A stretch of 64,000 bases of DNA from Lewinella sp. W8 (GCF_004375085.3 NZ_SNAQ03000008.1:184899-248898), one strand, 5' to 3'; shown: positions 37,034 to 47,163, counted from the stretch's first letter. Numbers and translations: made by a program. Notes: a model not told the origin generated them from the sequence alone.

Positions 37034-37440
37034 AACGATCGTAAGGTGAGGGAATTCATCCCCGGGATCAATTCTGTTCGACCAATTACTAGGAAGTGCC
37101 GACAAAAGCGAAACCTTCGGCGCCGATTGCTCCTGCCCGCCAACAGGCCTCATGAATTTGGGGCAACCGGACATCCCCGGCTCGCGGAAAGAAACGCGCA
37201 CCTGCACCGGCTGAGCCGAGTATTCCCTTTCACTGCACGCTTGCGCCCACGCATCCCCTTTGGCTTTTGCCCCCGTATTCAAACAACAATTCGGCACTAA
37301 CTCAACCTCTACCGGTCAAATCGTTGTTCCGTTTGCGTATCCGATACCGTAATCATCACCGCAGCAAGTGATCGATCCGGTAACTTTTCCCATCTTATCC
37401 GCTACCGGACAACTTTCCTGAGCATTTAACGAAAACCAGC
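37034..37440. other. intergenic, nothing recognised
   Basis: 407 bp between the DUF805 pair and engB. It contains a fragment resembling the dispersed repeat core (CGCACCTGCACCGG near 37196) but no gene, hairpin terminator or clear promoter. No protein-like ORF. Confidence 0.45.
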
Positions 37441-38058
37441 ATGGCCGACATCACCACCTCCTCCTTCGCCTCCTCTCACGCGCGGGTGAATCAGGCGCCG
37501 CGGGATGGCCGTCCGGAATTTGCCTTCATCGGACGCTCCAACGTGGGGAAGAGCAGTCTGATCAATATGCTAACCCAACGCAAGGAACTCGCCCGCACCT
37601 CCAGCACTCCCGGTAAGACCCAGCTGATCAATTACTTCCTGATCAACAAGTCCTGGTACCTGACCGATCTACCGGGTTACGGCTACGCCAAGCGCAGCAA
37701 GAAGACCCGCGCCAAATGGGAGCAACGGACCGAAAATTATTTCCTCCATCGGGAAAGTATGGTCAACGCTTTTGTCCTTGTGGACAGCAACGTCCCCCCC
37801 CAGAATATTGACCTTGATTTTTGTAACTGGCTCGGCGAAAACGGAGTACCCTTCGTCATTGTTTTCACCAAAACGGACCGCAAGAAAGCCCGGGGCGGCG
37901 TCCACGTCGAGGCCTTTAAGCAAGCGCTTTTGGAATACTGGGAATCCTTACCCCCCATTTTCCTGACCAGTGCCGTTGATGGAACCGGGCGGGAGGAAAT
38001 CCTCGACTTCCTGGAAAACACCCTTCAATCCGTTGACTGGTCTTTTCAATCGGCGTAG
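37441..38058 (+). CDS. engB: ribosome biogenesis GTPase EngB (YsxC/YihA)
   Basis: 205 aa, normal length. GTPase boxes: G1 GRSNVGKSS (31-39), G2 around TSSTPGKTQLIN, G3 DLPGYGYAKR, G4 TKTDRKKAR and G5 TSAVDGTG. EngB acts in 50S ribosomal subunit assembly. Starts ATG at 37441. A gene for a PlsB-like acyltransferase follows 46 bp downstream and may be co-transcribed. Confidence 0.96.
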   Translation: MADITTSSFASSHARVNQAPRDGRPEFAFIGRSNVGKSSLINMLTQRKELARTSSTPGKTQLINYFLINKSWYLTDLPGYGYAKRSKKTRAKWEQRTENYFLHRESMVNAFVLVDSNVPPQNIDLDFCNWLGENGVPFVIVFTKTDRKKARGGVHVEAFKQALLEYWESLPPIFLTSAVDGTGREEILDFLENTLQSVDWSFQSA

Positions 38059-38104
38059 TGCCCGAAAAGGCAGTACCTTGCACCCCTAGCGAATTACCAA
38101 GATT

Positions 38105-39862
38105 TTGACTGAAACGCCGCATACCGTACCTCCACCAAGCTCAGATTTCGAGCACGAAAGCCAGCGCTATGACCACATTGCGCCCAAGCTGGAGGAATGG
38201 GCCATTTACAAACTACACGCCCAACGGGAGGGCTACGTGAAAATCCTGGAGGTCGAAACCTACGAACGGCTGATCAATCTCTACGGGGATGACCTGCAGG
38301 ACCTCCTGAGTAAAACCCTCTTTTCCGAACAGCGACGGGCCAAAGAAGAACCCTGGAAGGTGGACCCTCCCCAGGAAAGGCGCTACTGGAAACGCCTGGC
38401 CAAAATGCTGGCCACCCGCTCGCTCGACGAAGAAGAACCCACCACGGCTGATGATGCGGCACGGAAAATCCTGCGACGCATCGTCCGCCGCTACGCCGAC
38501 GAAATCGTTGGTCACTTCAAGCTGAGCACCTTCAAATTCGCGCGTCGATTTCTGACCTTTTTCTTCGGTCGCCTGCTGAATGCGGCCGATGGCCGCAGCT
38601 TTCGCTCCCTTTTCTCCAAGCGGATTCTGCTGCAGGAAAAACTCCTCGTTCGGGGTTACGTAGAACAGGTCCGTGAACTCAGCAAACGCGGCACGGTGGT
38701 CATGGTGCCCACCCACTTCAGCAACCTGGATTCCATCCTGATCGGCTACGCCATTGATCAGGTAGCGGGGTTACCCCCCGTGGCCTTCGGTGCGGGACTT
38801 AACCTTTACAATACTGGCTACACGGCCTACTTCATGAATCGCCTCGGCGCCTATCGCGTGGATCGCCGGAAGCGGAATCCGGTCTACAACACCTGCCTGA
38901 AGATGATGAGCAAACTGCTCATCGAAAAGGGGGTACCCAGCCTGTTTTTCCCGGGTGGCACCCGCTCCCGGTCCGGGGCACTGGAGACCAAACTGAAATT
39001 AGGCTTGCTCGGCACGGCGGTAGAGGCCCAGCGTTCCCGCTACCAGGCGGGGCGTAACGACAAGGTGTTCATCGTCCCGGTAGTGCTGAGTTACCCCTTC
39101 GTGCTGGAGGCACAATTCCTGATTGAGCAGCACCTGCGTAAGGAAGGACAAGATCGGTACATCAAAGCTCAGGATAGCTTTCACAGTCTCCGGTCCATTC
39201 TCAAGTTCGTTTGGGACGTTTTCAGTAAGGGCAACCAAATTACCATTGCTCTGGGCCGGCCCATGGACGTGCTGGGTAACCGCGTGGATGATGAAGGCCG
39301 TAGTTACAGCCAGCACGGGAGGAGTATTTCCACCCGGGAGTATTTCCGGGATCAATCCGGAGCAATCAATACCGACTTTCAGCGGGAAAGCGAATACACC
39401 CGCATGCTGGGAGACCGGCTGGTGGAACGCTACGAAGCCGACGGCATTGTGCTTCCAAGTCATCTGGTAAGTTTTGTCGCCTTCAGCATGCTCAAGCAGA
39501 GCTTCCCCAACAACGACCTCTACGCACTGCTCCGGCTGCCCGCCGAGGACTTCTTCTTCAAACGTCCCGCCATCCTTTCCATCATCGCTCAATTGCGGGA
39601 TGAATTGCTGAAGCGGGTAAAACAGGACCAGGCTAAAGTTGATGCGACCCTTTACGAAAGTCCGGAGGCCATTCTCCAGAAAGGCATCAAGAGTTTGGGA
39701 AACTTCCATATCGACAGTCCGTTGCGGATTGACAAAAGAGGAAACATCGTATCGGATAACTTCTCCATGCTGTATTTCTATCACAACCGCTTGTCTACCT
39801 ACCGCCTCACCCGAAAGATTCAGTGGCCGGAGGAACTTATCGGGGATGAACGCGTAGTCTAG
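38105..39862 (+). CDS. PlsB-like glycerol-3-phosphate acyltransferase, TTG start
   Basis: 585 aa. No ATG is in frame near the 5' end; the frame opens with TTG at 38105 (MTETPHTVPPPSSDFEHESQ). LPLAT motifs: block I THFSNLDSILIGYAID (His204 and Asp209, the H-x4-D catalytic pair), block II around GAYRVDRRKRNPVY, block III LFFPGGTRSRSGALE (about 280-294), and block IV VFIVPVVLSYPFVL. It is shorter than E. coli PlsB but has the same arrangement, so it likely acylates glycerol-3-phosphate or a related acceptor at the membrane in phospholipid synthesis. No clear TM segment. Confidence 0.88.
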   Translation: MTETPHTVPPPSSDFEHESQRYDHIAPKLEEWAIYKLHAQREGYVKILEVETYERLINLYGDDLQDLLSKTLFSEQRRAKEEPWKVDPPQERRYWKRLAKMLATRSLDEEEPTTADDAARKILRRIVRRYADEIVGHFKLSTFKFARRFLTFFFGRLLNAADGRSFRSLFSKRILLQEKLLVRGYVEQVRELSKRGTVVMVPTHFSNLDSILIGYAIDQVAGLPPVAFGAGLNLYNTGYTAYFMNRLGAYRVDRRKRNPVYNTCLKMMSKLLIEKGVPSLFFPGGTRSRSGALETKLKLGLLGTAVEAQRSRYQAGRNDKVFIVPVVLSYPFVLEAQFLIEQHLRKEGQDRYIKAQDSFHSLRSILKFVWDVFSKGNQITIALGRPMDVLGNRVDDEGRSYSQHGRSISTREYFRDQSGAINTDFQRESEYTRMLGDRLVERYEADGIVLPSHLVSFVAFSMLKQSFPNNDLYALLRLPAEDFFFKRPAILSIIAQLRDELLKRVKQDQAKVDATLYESPEAILQKGIKSLGNFHIDSPLRIDKRGNIVSDNFSMLYFYHNRLSTYRLTRKIQWPEELIGDERVV

Positions 39863-39936
39863 TCCCTACCCGGAAGATGGACTGTTTCGCCGGCTTTTTG
39901 GTAAACCATCTTCTGCTACTGCTGTTTTTGCTCCGT

Positions 39937-40434
39937 ATGACGGCACTACTTTACCTCGGTATTACCCTGCTCACCATTGCGGGAATGGAATTTGTGGCCT
40001 GGGCGGCCCACAAGTATCTCATGCACGGTCTCCTGTGGTCGTGGCACGAAGACCATCACCGGCCACACCACGAAGAGGATGGATTCTTTGAGAAGAACGA
40101 TCTGTTCTTTCTCGTTTTTGCCATTCCGAGTGCGGCGGCCTACATGATCGGGCTCAACGTCGAAGGCTTCTTCTGGCTGCTCTTTGTGGGAATCGGGATC
40201 AGTATTTACGGCCTGATCTACTTCCTCATTCATGACGTATACATTCATCGCCGATTCAAATGGTTTAAGCAGCTCGACGGTCGATACAGCCGGGCCATCC
40301 TACGGGCGCACGGCCACCACCATGCGGTGACCGAAAAAGAGGGCTGCGAAAGCTTTGGCCTCCTGGTGGTTGACGGCAAGTATTTCCGTAAGCGGAGCGA
40401 ATGGTCCAGGGGCGATAAGCAAGCAAAAGCGTAA
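39937..40434 (+). CDS. crtZ: beta-carotene hydroxylase (CrtZ-like)
   Basis: 165 aa from the ATG at 39937; an upstream ATG at 39877 gives a 20-residue longer form. Membrane di-iron hydroxylase with the histidine clusters HKYLMH, HEDHH, HDVYIH and HGHHH. It hydroxylates beta-ionone rings of carotenoids (for example to zeaxanthin), consistent with a pigmented bacterium. Predicted four membrane segments. No other carotenoid genes in the window. The start choice is uncertain. Confidence 0.9.
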   Translation: MTALLYLGITLLTIAGMEFVAWAAHKYLMHGLLWSWHEDHHRPHHEEDGFFEKNDLFFLVFAIPSAAAYMIGLNVEGFFWLLFVGIGISIYGLIYFLIHDVYIHRRFKWFKQLDGRYSRAILRAHGHHHAVTEKEGCESFGLLVVDGKYFRKRSEWSRGDKQAKA

Positions 40435-40494
40435 ATTAGCCGCACGTTAGTCACTAAAGTCCCCTCCGGGGTGCTTAGGGCAAAGCACGTCGCC

Positions 40495-41052
40495 ATGGAA
40501 GATCGTCTGCTCGATAAAATTGCCGAACCCTTTAATCTTCAGCTCCCGGAGTATGACTCCATGGAGCAGATGATCGAAAATGTGCTTCCCGCAGTTCGGA
40601 AATTTAGTGAGCCTTCCTTTGACGATGAAGATGCCTCCCTGTACCGGGTGGAGTGGGTCGAAATGAGCGATCGCCCGGGGGACACGGTCATCAGTCTGCA
40701 CCGCTTCCAGGACACCGGGGAAATCCGGATTGCCAACGACGGGGTGCTCGAAGCCAAGGCCTTTGAGGCGGAGGGACGGCGGATCATCATCGGCGACAGC
40801 ATCTACCGCAACAGCCTCCTCTACGAGTTGGCCTTCATGGACAATGACTTTCTGATCCTGAAACGCCACGGCAACGAGGCCAACATCAAGAAAAAGTACC
40901 GCTTCTTTTGTCGGGAGGCCATCGGCACCCGGCTCACCTGGAACGAGGCCCTCGAAAAAATGGTGGACAAGTACCGCAACAGTCAGTTTCCGCTGATTTT
41001 CGTGGCCATCGTGGTCACCATCCTGATCGCCGCCATGCTCTATCTACGGTAA
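40495..41052 (+). CDS. tail-anchored protein of unknown function
   Basis: 185 aa from the ATG at 40495. A soluble, acidic N-terminal part (MEDRLLDKIAEPFNLQLPEY) with a DEDASLYRVEWVEM region, then strands and helices without a recognised family, ending in one C-terminal membrane segment LIFVAIVVTILIAAMLYL. This tail-anchor topology suggests a cytoplasmic domain held at a membrane. An upstream frame to 40471 is open but has no better start. It is 60 bp after crtZ; no functional link visible. Confidence 0.72.
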   Translation: MEDRLLDKIAEPFNLQLPEYDSMEQMIENVLPAVRKFSEPSFDDEDASLYRVEWVEMSDRPGDTVISLHRFQDTGEIRIANDGVLEAKAFEAEGRRIIIGDSIYRNSLLYELAFMDNDFLILKRHGNEANIKKKYRFFCREAIGTRLTWNEALEKMVDKYRNSQFPLIFVAIVVTILIAAMLYLR

Positions 41053-41083
41053 CTGATTGCCGGAAGTAGTTTGCTTCTACTTT

Positions 41084-41108
41084 GGGCGCTGCGCGCAGGT
41101 GCCGGGGG
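41084..41108 (+). repeat. dispersed GC-rich repeat, left arm of an inverted pair
   Basis: GGGCGCTGCGCGCAGGTGCCGG followed by GGG. With the minus-strand copy at 41185-41205 it forms an inverted pair about 120 bp across, the layout of REP doublets (REPINs). Confidence 0.6.
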
Positions 41109-41184
41109 ATATGCAAAGAGCAAAAAACAACCGCTGATTGTAGGTAGGCTTGCCCCCAACCGGATGGCTGACTCCAACATTCAT

Positions 41185-41205
41185 TGCACCTGCGGCCCCT
41201 CGCCC
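41185..41205 (-). repeat. dispersed GC-rich repeat, right arm of an inverted pair
   Basis: Minus strand GGGCGAGGGGCCGCAGGTGC then A. It differs by one base in the first 20 from the copy at 53276-53299 in the GH13 gene. Confidence 0.65.
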
Positions 41206-41274
41206 TTATACTCTGCCAAAGGTGACGCCAAGTGAGCAATCCCCTTCGCGCATGCGGAATTCAGTACCCCGTGA

Positions 41275-42174
41275 TTACTCATAAATACTGCTGGCCATTC
41301 GGTAGGTGTTGGCGTGGGCCTCCACGATGGTCGCCAACCGCTCGCTGTAGCCTCCTCCCATGCTAACGGCCACCGGGAGGTTACGATCGTAGCACGACTG
41401 AAAGACAAAGCGATCCCGTTCCCGGCACCCCGCCAGACTACAGGAAAGCCGGCCCAGTTTGTCCGTTTCCAGAATATCCACCCCGCTGAGGTAAAAGACG
41501 ATGTCCGGCCGCAGCCGATCCAGTAAGTCCGGGAGAATGGCGTACAGGGTGCTGAGGTAAAGCTCGTCTCCGGTTTTGTCCGGAAACCCGTGGTCGAGAT
41601 CCGAGTTCATCTTCCGTCCCGGGTAGTTTTTCGCTCCGTGAAAACTCAGGGTGAACACCCGCGGATCGTCCTCGAAGATTTTGGCCGTTCCGTTCCCCTG
41701 GTGAACGTCCAGATCAACCACCAGCGCCTGGTGGATTTCGCCACGGTGCAGCAATTCATTGGCCGCAATGGCGATGTCGTTGAAGACACAGAAGCCTTCC
41801 CCCCGATCCGCGAAGGCATGGTGAGTACCGCCCGCGATGTTCAGGGCTACCCCATCCGCCATGGCGTAGCGGGCGCAATCCAGCGTACCCTGGGCGATGA
41901 CCCGCCCCCGGGCGATTAATTCCGGACGCATGGGAAAACCGATGGCCCGGGCCTCCTTCCGGCTCAAGGTATTGGTCGATAGCTTCTCCCAGTATTCGGG
42001 GGTATGCGTCCTGAGAATGGCCGCCTCGGGCAGACTTTCCGGTCCAAAAAATGCTTTTGGCGTAATCGTGCCTTCGTAGAGTAACTGCTCGGGCAGCAAC
42101 TCATATTTGTCCATTGGGAAGCGATGACCTTTGGGTAGTGCGTAGCGGTAGATGGGGCTAAAAGCAATGCGCAT
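41275..42174 (-). CDS. histone-deacetylase-family (AcuC/HDAC-like) hydrolase
   Basis: 299 aa, zinc-dependent amidohydrolase of the arginase/deacetylase superfamily. Motifs: MRIAFSPIYRYALPKGH at the N-terminus; NIAGGTHHAFADRGEGFCVFND with the catalytic His pair, DLDVHQGNGTAKIF with the Asp/His zinc ligands, and YLSGVDILETDKLGRL carrying the third zinc ligand. Closest in feel to bacterial class IV-like deacetylases acting on small acetylated amines or protein lysines. The acetoin operon is not present, so AcuC function is not implied. Stands alone. Confidence 0.92.
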   Translation of the reverse strand: MRIAFSPIYRYALPKGHRFPMDKYELLPEQLLYEGTITPKAFFGPESLPEAAILRTHTPEYWEKLSTNTLSRKEARAIGFPMRPELIARGRVIAQGTLDCARYAMADGVALNIAGGTHHAFADRGEGFCVFNDIAIAANELLHRGEIHQALVVDLDVHQGNGTAKIFEDDPRVFTLSFHGAKNYPGRKMNSDLDHGFPDKTGDELYLSTLYAILPDLLDRLRPDIVFYLSGVDILETDKLGRLSCSLAGCRERDRFVFQSCYDRNLPVAVSMGGGYSERLATIVEAHANTYRMASSIYE

Positions 42175-42257
42175 GGACAGGGTAAAAAAGGAACGAATAG
42201 AAAGTTTAAGCCACCGGGGAAAAAATCGGAGTTGACTTGCTTCATCCCCAAAAACGA

Positions 42258-42289
42258 CGGGCCTCCTTTCCGATCGGAAAGGAGGCCCG
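42258..42289 (-). terminator. 32-bp perfect palindrome, terminator of the lipoprotein gene
   Basis: Arms CGGGCCTCCTTTCCGA and TCGGAAAGGAGGCCCG, no mismatches, followed on the minus strand by TCGTTTTTGG. It sits 20 bp downstream of the lipoprotein gene stop at 42310. Confidence 0.9.
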
Positions 42290-42309
42290 CAGCCAGATGT
42301 TTACCTGGG

Positions 42310-43860
42310 TTAGTTTACCCGCCGGAAGGCATAATCTCTGAACTGGAGAATGTTGACGAACTTATTTTCGAAGCGGTCCAGGGTGGCCTGTTCGAATCCA
42401 TTCCCCGAAGCGTTTGCGGGCACAACGGCAACGGGTTCAAACCGGAAGCTGGTGTGTAGCAGGTCTTCGGGATTTTCTTCCAGCGCGAACTGAAAACGCG
42501 TGCCGTGCTCGGCCGCCATGCGGAGGAAGTAACGCGTCAGGTCGTACCCCACGTAGGCCTCGTCGCGGGGCAATGCTCCGTACTGGTCGTAGAAGGACCG
42601 ACGGAAATCACGGACGGCGGGGTCGAGCTTATTGATGAATACGCTGCTGCTGACGTGGACGTTGGTGCCCTCGTAGTAGTCAAAATTAATCCGGGTGAAA
42701 TCGATCCACTGGGGAAGTCCGTACACCGCTACGTTTCGTCCGAAATCGTCCCGGGTCTCGTTGTAGAGCAGCCGGAGGAAGTTAGCGACGAAAGACTCGT
42801 CTTCGTAAATGGGGACGATGAAAACCGTTTTGCGACCGGTCAGGTACTGATCGAGGTTGGTCTGCGCCTGCTCGTTGATGTCCAGTGAAAGTACTTCCAG
42901 TGGCTCCACCTCGGCGTTACCCGTCAGGATTTTGTATTCATCCTGAATGTATCCGAGTCGGCTTTGCTGATTGGGATTGGTGCCCACGACCAGTACGATC
43001 CGGTCTGCCCGCTGGTTATTGTAGGCGTGCTTAATCAGGGACCGTAGGTGAGTTTCCAGCGTAGGATTCACCTGAATGTAATTAGGGTTGTTGGCACTTA
43101 CTCCCGTCGCAGCGCTGTAGGGAGAAATCAGTACTTTTTCCATGCCACGGGCGCTTTCGGCCAGCGTGGTCACATTTTGCTTAAGGTAAGGGCCAATCAC
43201 CAGGTGTGCGTCCCGGAAGGCCGGAGTCGTCGTCAGCTCCGTGACCCGACTGGGGTTGGCGCGCGTATCCTGCACCTGCACGTTGTAGCCGACGGGACCG
43301 CCGCGCATTTCATCGAGGGCCATTTTCGCCCCGGAATAGAAATGCAGTGCCCAGAGGGAGTTCTCATCAATTTTATCCTCACTCCCCAGGTACCGGTCGG
43401 TCAGGAAGGGAAGGGCAAAATCCACGTTGTAGGCACTCAGTAATCGGGAACCGGACTCGGTGGTCCCGGTTTGGGTAATTACGTTGAGTGTATTGTCTTC
43501 GGGGTCGATGGGGGTGACCACCGGATCGTAGGGCGAGGTACCGTCCTCGACGATGGGGGGATTACGCTCTTCGGGCAGCACCGTCCAGCTGATGGTGTCC
43601 ATCTTGTCCGTCGGCGCATTTTCCACGTAGACGTAAGTCCCCGTGGTGGGGTCAAAAACTCTGCGGCTCTGGATGGGCTCCAGTTCTTCGCCTTCGTCAA
43701 CCTCGGTGGTTTCCGTGGGGGTTTCCCTCCCCGGATCGGGTTTACTGATGGGCTTGAAGAGTTCGCAGGAAGAAGTACCGATCAAAAAGAGGGCCAACAG
43801 CAGGGTGCCGAAGAAATTATTCCCATTCAATGGTAGCTGGTGGTTTGGTACTGATGTCAT
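42310..43860 (-). CDS. periplasmic-binding-protein-like (Peripla_BP/LpoA-type) lipoprotein
   Basis: 516 aa. Lipobox region [13 protein letters not shown] (Cys32). After a Pro/Glu-rich linker ([19 protein letters not shown]) comes a type I periplasmic-binding fold: [57 protein letters not shown], and [13 protein letters not shown]; this matches ABC-type branched-chain receptor-like or LpoA-like lipoproteins. The ATG at 43860 makes it overlap guaA by 44 bp; a TTG at 43830 would put the signal at the very N-terminus with only 14 bp overlap. In either case translation is likely coupled to guaA. Confidence 0.85.
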   Translation of the reverse strand: MTSVPNHQLPLNGNNFFGTLLLALFLIGTSSCELFKPISKPDPGRETPTETTEVDEGEELEPIQSRRVFDPTTGTYVYVENAPTDKMDTISWTVLPEERNPPIVEDGTSPYDPVVTPIDPEDNTLNVITQTGTTESGSRLLSAYNVDFALPFLTDRYLGSEDKIDENSLWALHFYSGAKMALDEMRGGPVGYNVQVQDTRANPSRVTELTTTPAFRDAHLVIGPYLKQNVTTLAESARGMEKVLISPYSAATGVSANNPNYIQVNPTLETHLRSLIKHAYNNQRADRIVLVVGTNPNQQSRLGYIQDEYKILTGNAEVEPLEVLSLDINEQAQTNLDQYLTGRKTVFIVPIYEDESFVANFLRLLYNETRDDFGRNVAVYGLPQWIDFTRINFDYYEGTNVHVSSSVFINKLDPAVRDFRRSFYDQYGALPRDEAYVGYDLTRYFLRMAAEHGTRFQFALEENPEDLLHTSFRFEPVAVVPANASGNGFEQATLDRFENKFVNILQFRDYAFRRVN

Positions 43861-45358
43861 AAACGACGCGATTAATGCCTTTTACATTGTTGATTATTGA
43901 GCTGCTGACGGAGGCCAGGAAGTCGTAGGGTAAGTGGCTCCATTCGGCAGTCATGCCATCCGTGCTGTTGACGGCCCGGAGGGCGACAGCCTGTTCGTAA
44001 GTACGTTCGTCTCCCATAACGCCAACCGACTGTACGGGCAACAAAATAGTGCCTGCTTGCCAAACCTGGTCATACAGGCCGTATTCCCGGAGCTTATTGA
44101 TGTAAATCGCATCGGCTTGTTGCAGCAGATTTACCTTCTCCGGCGTGATGTCTCCCAGGATGCGGATGGCAAGTCCGGGACCGGGAAACGGATGGCGCTT
44201 GATGAGGTGATCCGCCATCCCCATTTCGGTGCCGACCCGGCGCACTTCATCCTTAAACAGGAACCGCAGGGGTTCCACGATTTTGAGTCCCATCTTTTCG
44301 GGTAAGCCCCCAACGTTATGGTGGCTTTTGATCGTAACGGAGGGTCCGTGAACGCTCACGCTCTCAATAACGTCGGGGTAGATCGTTCCTTGTGCCAGGT
44401 AGGTAATATTGGTCAGCTTATGGGCCTCCCGATCAAATACCTCGATGAAGGTTCTACCGATGGCTTTCCGCTTTTTTTCCGGATCGGAGATGCCCGCCAG
44501 GGCGTCATAGAATTCCTGTTTGGCGTCAATACCGGTTACGTTCAGGCCCATGCCCTCGTAGCCTTTCAGTACCTGATCGAACTCGTCTTTGCGTAACAGG
44601 CCGTTGTCGATAAAGAAGCAGAACAGCCGGTCACCGATGGCCCGGTGCAGCAACATAGCCGCCACCGAGCTATCCACTCCACCACTTAGGCCGAGCAGCA
44701 CGCGGTCTTCGCCAATTTTCTCGCGGAGAGCCGATACCGTTTCGTCCACGAATGCGGCCGGCGTCCAGCTGCCCGTGCAGCCGGCGATGTCAATGACGAA
44801 GTTTTTGAGTAGTTGCTTTCCGTCCAGGCTGTGGTACACCTCGGGGTGAAACTGGATGCAGAAGACGGGAGCGTCGAAGGCTCCGTCCTTGCTGCCGTAG
44901 GCAGCGACCTCAACGTCGGCCGTACTGGCCAGAAGTTCAAACTGCGCGGGGATCTCCTGGATGGTGTCACCGTGTGACATCCAGACCTGGCTCCCGGTTT
45001 CCAGTCCGGCGAACAGTCCGTCATACTGGTAGATTTGCCCCAGATTAGCTTTACCGTATTCCCGGGTTTTGCTGCGGGCTACGGTGCCACCGAAATACTG
45101 GGCGACGTACTGTGCTCCGTAGCAGATGCCCAGGACTGGCCGCTTACCGATGAGCTTTTCCAATTCCGGATGCAGCGCATTTTCGTCCCGTACCGAAAAG
45201 GGACTTCCACTCAGAATTACGGCCTTGATGCTCTCGTCGAGCACCGGAATTTTATTGTAGGGAACAATCTCACTGTATACGTTCAGTTCCCGGATTCGCC
45301 GGGCGATAAGCTGCGTATACTGACTCCCAAAATCGAGGATGAGTACCTTTTCCGTCAT
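43817..45358 (-). CDS. guaA: GMP synthase (glutamine-hydrolysing)
   Basis: 513 aa, ATG at 45358. It converts XMP to GMP. The N-terminal class I glutamine amidotransferase has [20 protein letters not shown] and [17 protein letters not shown] with the catalytic Cys. The ATP pyrophosphatase domain has [20 protein letters not shown], and the C-terminal dimerisation domain holds [17 protein letters not shown] and [20 protein letters not shown]. All expected motifs are present. A TACTTTTG -7 box lies 6 nt before the ATG. The downstream lipoprotein gene overlaps its 3' end. Confidence 0.97.
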   Translation of the reverse strand: MTEKVLILDFGSQYTQLIARRIRELNVYSEIVPYNKIPVLDESIKAVILSGSPFSVRDENALHPELEKLIGKRPVLGICYGAQYVAQYFGGTVARSKTREYGKANLGQIYQYDGLFAGLETGSQVWMSHGDTIQEIPAQFELLASTADVEVAAYGSKDGAFDAPVFCIQFHPEVYHSLDGKQLLKNFVIDIAGCTGSWTPAAFVDETVSALREKIGEDRVLLGLSGGVDSSVAAMLLHRAIGDRLFCFFIDNGLLRKDEFDQVLKGYEGMGLNVTGIDAKQEFYDALAGISDPEKKRKAIGRTFIEVFDREAHKLTNITYLAQGTIYPDVIESVSVHGPSVTIKSHHNVGGLPEKMGLKIVEPLRFLFKDEVRRVGTEMGMADHLIKRHPFPGPGLAIRILGDITPEKVNLLQQADAIYINKLREYGLYDQVWQAGTILLPVQSVGVMGDERTYEQAVALRAVNSTDGMTAEWSHLPYDFLASVSSSIINNVKGINRVVYDISTKPPATIEWE

Positions 45359-45364
45359 GGAGCA

Positions 45365-45372
45365 CAAAAGTA
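45365..45372 (-). promoter_or_regulatory. TACTTTTG -7 box before guaA
   Basis: Exact TAnnTTTG on the minus strand, 6 nt before the guaA ATG, so the leader would be at most a few nt. Confidence 0.5.
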
Positions 45373-45515
45373 AGAGGATTTTTGGGATTCAGCACCCGTT
45401 TTGGCGCGGGCAAAGGTTCTCCGATGGCAACCGCGCCTCCGGACGGCAAAAGCCTCCGAAATAAATCCAGATCAGTATGCTCCGATCGGATTGTCGCGGC
45501 ACCGGTCAGGAAGGA

Positions 45516-46712
45516 TTATTCAGGGTGTTCTTCCGGATGGTAATCACTGGGAAGTAACCAGGCTCCGGCACGCGTAGCGATTTGCCCGGTGAACAGTAGC
45601 GCATTATCCGGTAGCGTCCCGTCCGCCCGTACAATACAGGAATCGGATACCACCTTTATCCCCGACTCCAGCGGCTTCGCTCTTTTCCATTTCTTCAGGG
45701 GCAGTGGCCGCCCCCGGGCATCGCCATAGTAGAGGATGACCAGATTTTCGTCCTTTAGTCCCCGCAGCAGGTAGGTATCCGGCGCCTCTCCGGGTTCGAG
45801 ATAAGACGGCAGGTTGATTTCTTCGATCCGTTCCTGCGGCCCTTTTCCTGATCGCCGATAGACCGCGAAGCCGTTAGCCGTGAGGCTACCCGTAGTTAAA
45901 CTTCTGGCGAAGTGCATGGATGAACCATAATAGGCCCGTTCCCGATTACGACGGTGGCGGGCCCGGGGTTCTTCCCCGAAGCCCTCCTTGGGCCGGTAGA
46001 AAAAGAAACCAAAATAGCTGGTCAGGGCCTGGCGGTAGTCAAACAGAAATGACTGCAGATCCAGTTCGAGATCGTATCCGATATCCGGCAGATCGATCCG
46101 CAGGCGGGTTGCCCGGTCAATGCGCAGGTTAAGGGGTTGCTCCTGAACGACGTAGCTACTATCCTCCGCCCAGGTCTGCGGGTACCTTTTTGAATTCACC
46201 AGCCTTCGGCGCCAGTTCGGATTTTCGGTGACCAGTTTAACGTCTTTGTAGTCGCGATTGAAGACGATTCGTTCCTCGTTTTTGATGCTTGCGGCCAGCC
46301 CCCAGTCGTCGTCCCCCAGTAATTTTTGGCGGAACTCTGCCAGCGTCCTCTCGCGGAGGTTCCGGTCGCTGACTTCCACCTGCTGCAGGTCCTGCCCCTG
46401 AACTTTCATGTTGAACACCAGTCCCGCGCTGGGGGCTTTGACCTCCGTGGCGGCAAGATCATAGCCCAGATGGCTGACAATCAGCCTGGCGGGTAATTGC
46501 ATGCCACTCAGGGAAAGCTTGAATTCGCCCCGCTCATCGGTGGTCTGACCATTGGTGGTGCCGTCAAAGTACACCGTCGCGAAGGGAATCGGTGTTCCGT
46601 CGTCGGCATCCAGCACGGTTCCGGATACCCACGGTTGCCCCTGCAGGATAGCGGTGCTGGCGAGAAAAACAAAAAGGAGAATCAGTGTTTGCGCTGGCGG
46701 GAGGGTGCTCAT
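45516..46712 (-). CDS. secreted protein with CarboxypepD_reg-like (CNA-B-like) domain
   Basis: 398 aa with a signal peptide (LILLFVFLASTAILQG). Residues about 27-110 form a carboxypeptidase-regulatory-like beta sandwich: VSGTVLDADDGTPIPFATVY and TNGQTTDERGEFKLSLSG, common at the N-terminus of Bacteroidota TonB-dependent receptors. Here no plug or barrel follows; instead a large unrecognised region (about 115-398) with QVEVSDRNLRERTLAEFRQK. So it is an exported protein of unknown function, not a receptor. It stands alone upstream of an ArsR gene on the same strand (gap 130 bp). Confidence 0.8.
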   Translation of the reverse strand: MSTLPPAQTLILLFVFLASTAILQGQPWVSGTVLDADDGTPIPFATVYFDGTTNGQTTDERGEFKLSLSGMQLPARLIVSHLGYDLAATEVKAPSAGLVFNMKVQGQDLQQVEVSDRNLRERTLAEFRQKLLGDDDWGLAASIKNEERIVFNRDYKDVKLVTENPNWRRRLVNSKRYPQTWAEDSSYVVQEQPLNLRIDRATRLRIDLPDIGYDLELDLQSFLFDYRQALTSYFGFFFYRPKEGFGEEPRARHRRNRERAYYGSSMHFARSLTTGSLTANGFAVYRRSGKGPQERIEEINLPSYLEPGEAPDTYLLRGLKDENLVILYYGDARGRPLPLKKWKRAKPLESGIKVVSDSCIVRADGTLPDNALLFTGQIATRAGAWLLPSDYHPEEHPE

Positions 46713-46842
46713 ATTGTGGGGTAATAGTCAATGAAAAAACTACGGGATACCGGAGGTTACACCAATGGTGTGGCGCCCGACCCGCAGGGGCGGCTTTTTG
46801 TCAATTAAACCTTCAAATAGCTATTACGTCCCCGTAGGCTGC

Positions 46843-47163
46843 CTACATATTACACTGGCAGTTCTCCAAACACTCGATGATCAAACTAACGTCTCTTTCC
46901 TTGAGGGAATACATCATGGACCGACCATCACGCTTTACGGAAAGAATCCCCTTTAACTTCATATTCTGCAGGTGATGGCTGGTCAGCGATTGCTCCGATT
47001 CCAGGGCTTCGCAGATTTCCGTCACGGACAGCCGTGGATGCTGTTCCAGCAGGTGTACGATGCCCAGTCGGAGGGGGTGAGCCACCGTTTTGAGGATAAA
47101 GGCAATCCTTTCAAGTTTTTCGGCTTCCTCGGGGTTCAGGACGCTTGGCTTGACTTTTTCCAT
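46843..47163 (-). CDS. ArsR-family transcriptional regulator
   Basis: 106 aa winged helix-turn-helix repressor: LERIAFILKTVAHPLRLGIV then HLLEQHPRLSVTEICEALES, QSLTSHHLQNMKLKGIL and SVKRDGRSMMYSLKERDV. The C-terminus CLENCQCNM has three Cys close together, which could bind metal as in some SmtB/ArsR members, but the classic alpha-3 ELCVCDL site is absent. No metal transporter or arsenic gene is adjacent. Its target may be the upstream region of its own or the divergent amidase gene. Confidence 0.9.
   Translation of the reverse strand: MEKVKPSVLNPEEAEKLERIAFILKTVAHPLRLGIVHLLEQHPRLSVTEICEALESEQSLTSHHLQNMKLKGILSVKRDGRSMMYSLKERDVSLIIECLENCQCNM

Noticed and set aside
42380..42400. GTTCGAATCC resembling a tRNA T-loop
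   Set aside because: Lies inside the lipoprotein gene and has no surrounding cloverleaf.
46843..47163. ArsR gene as part of an arsenic resistance locus
   Set aside because: No arsenate reductase or arsenite transporter nearby and the classic metal site is missing.
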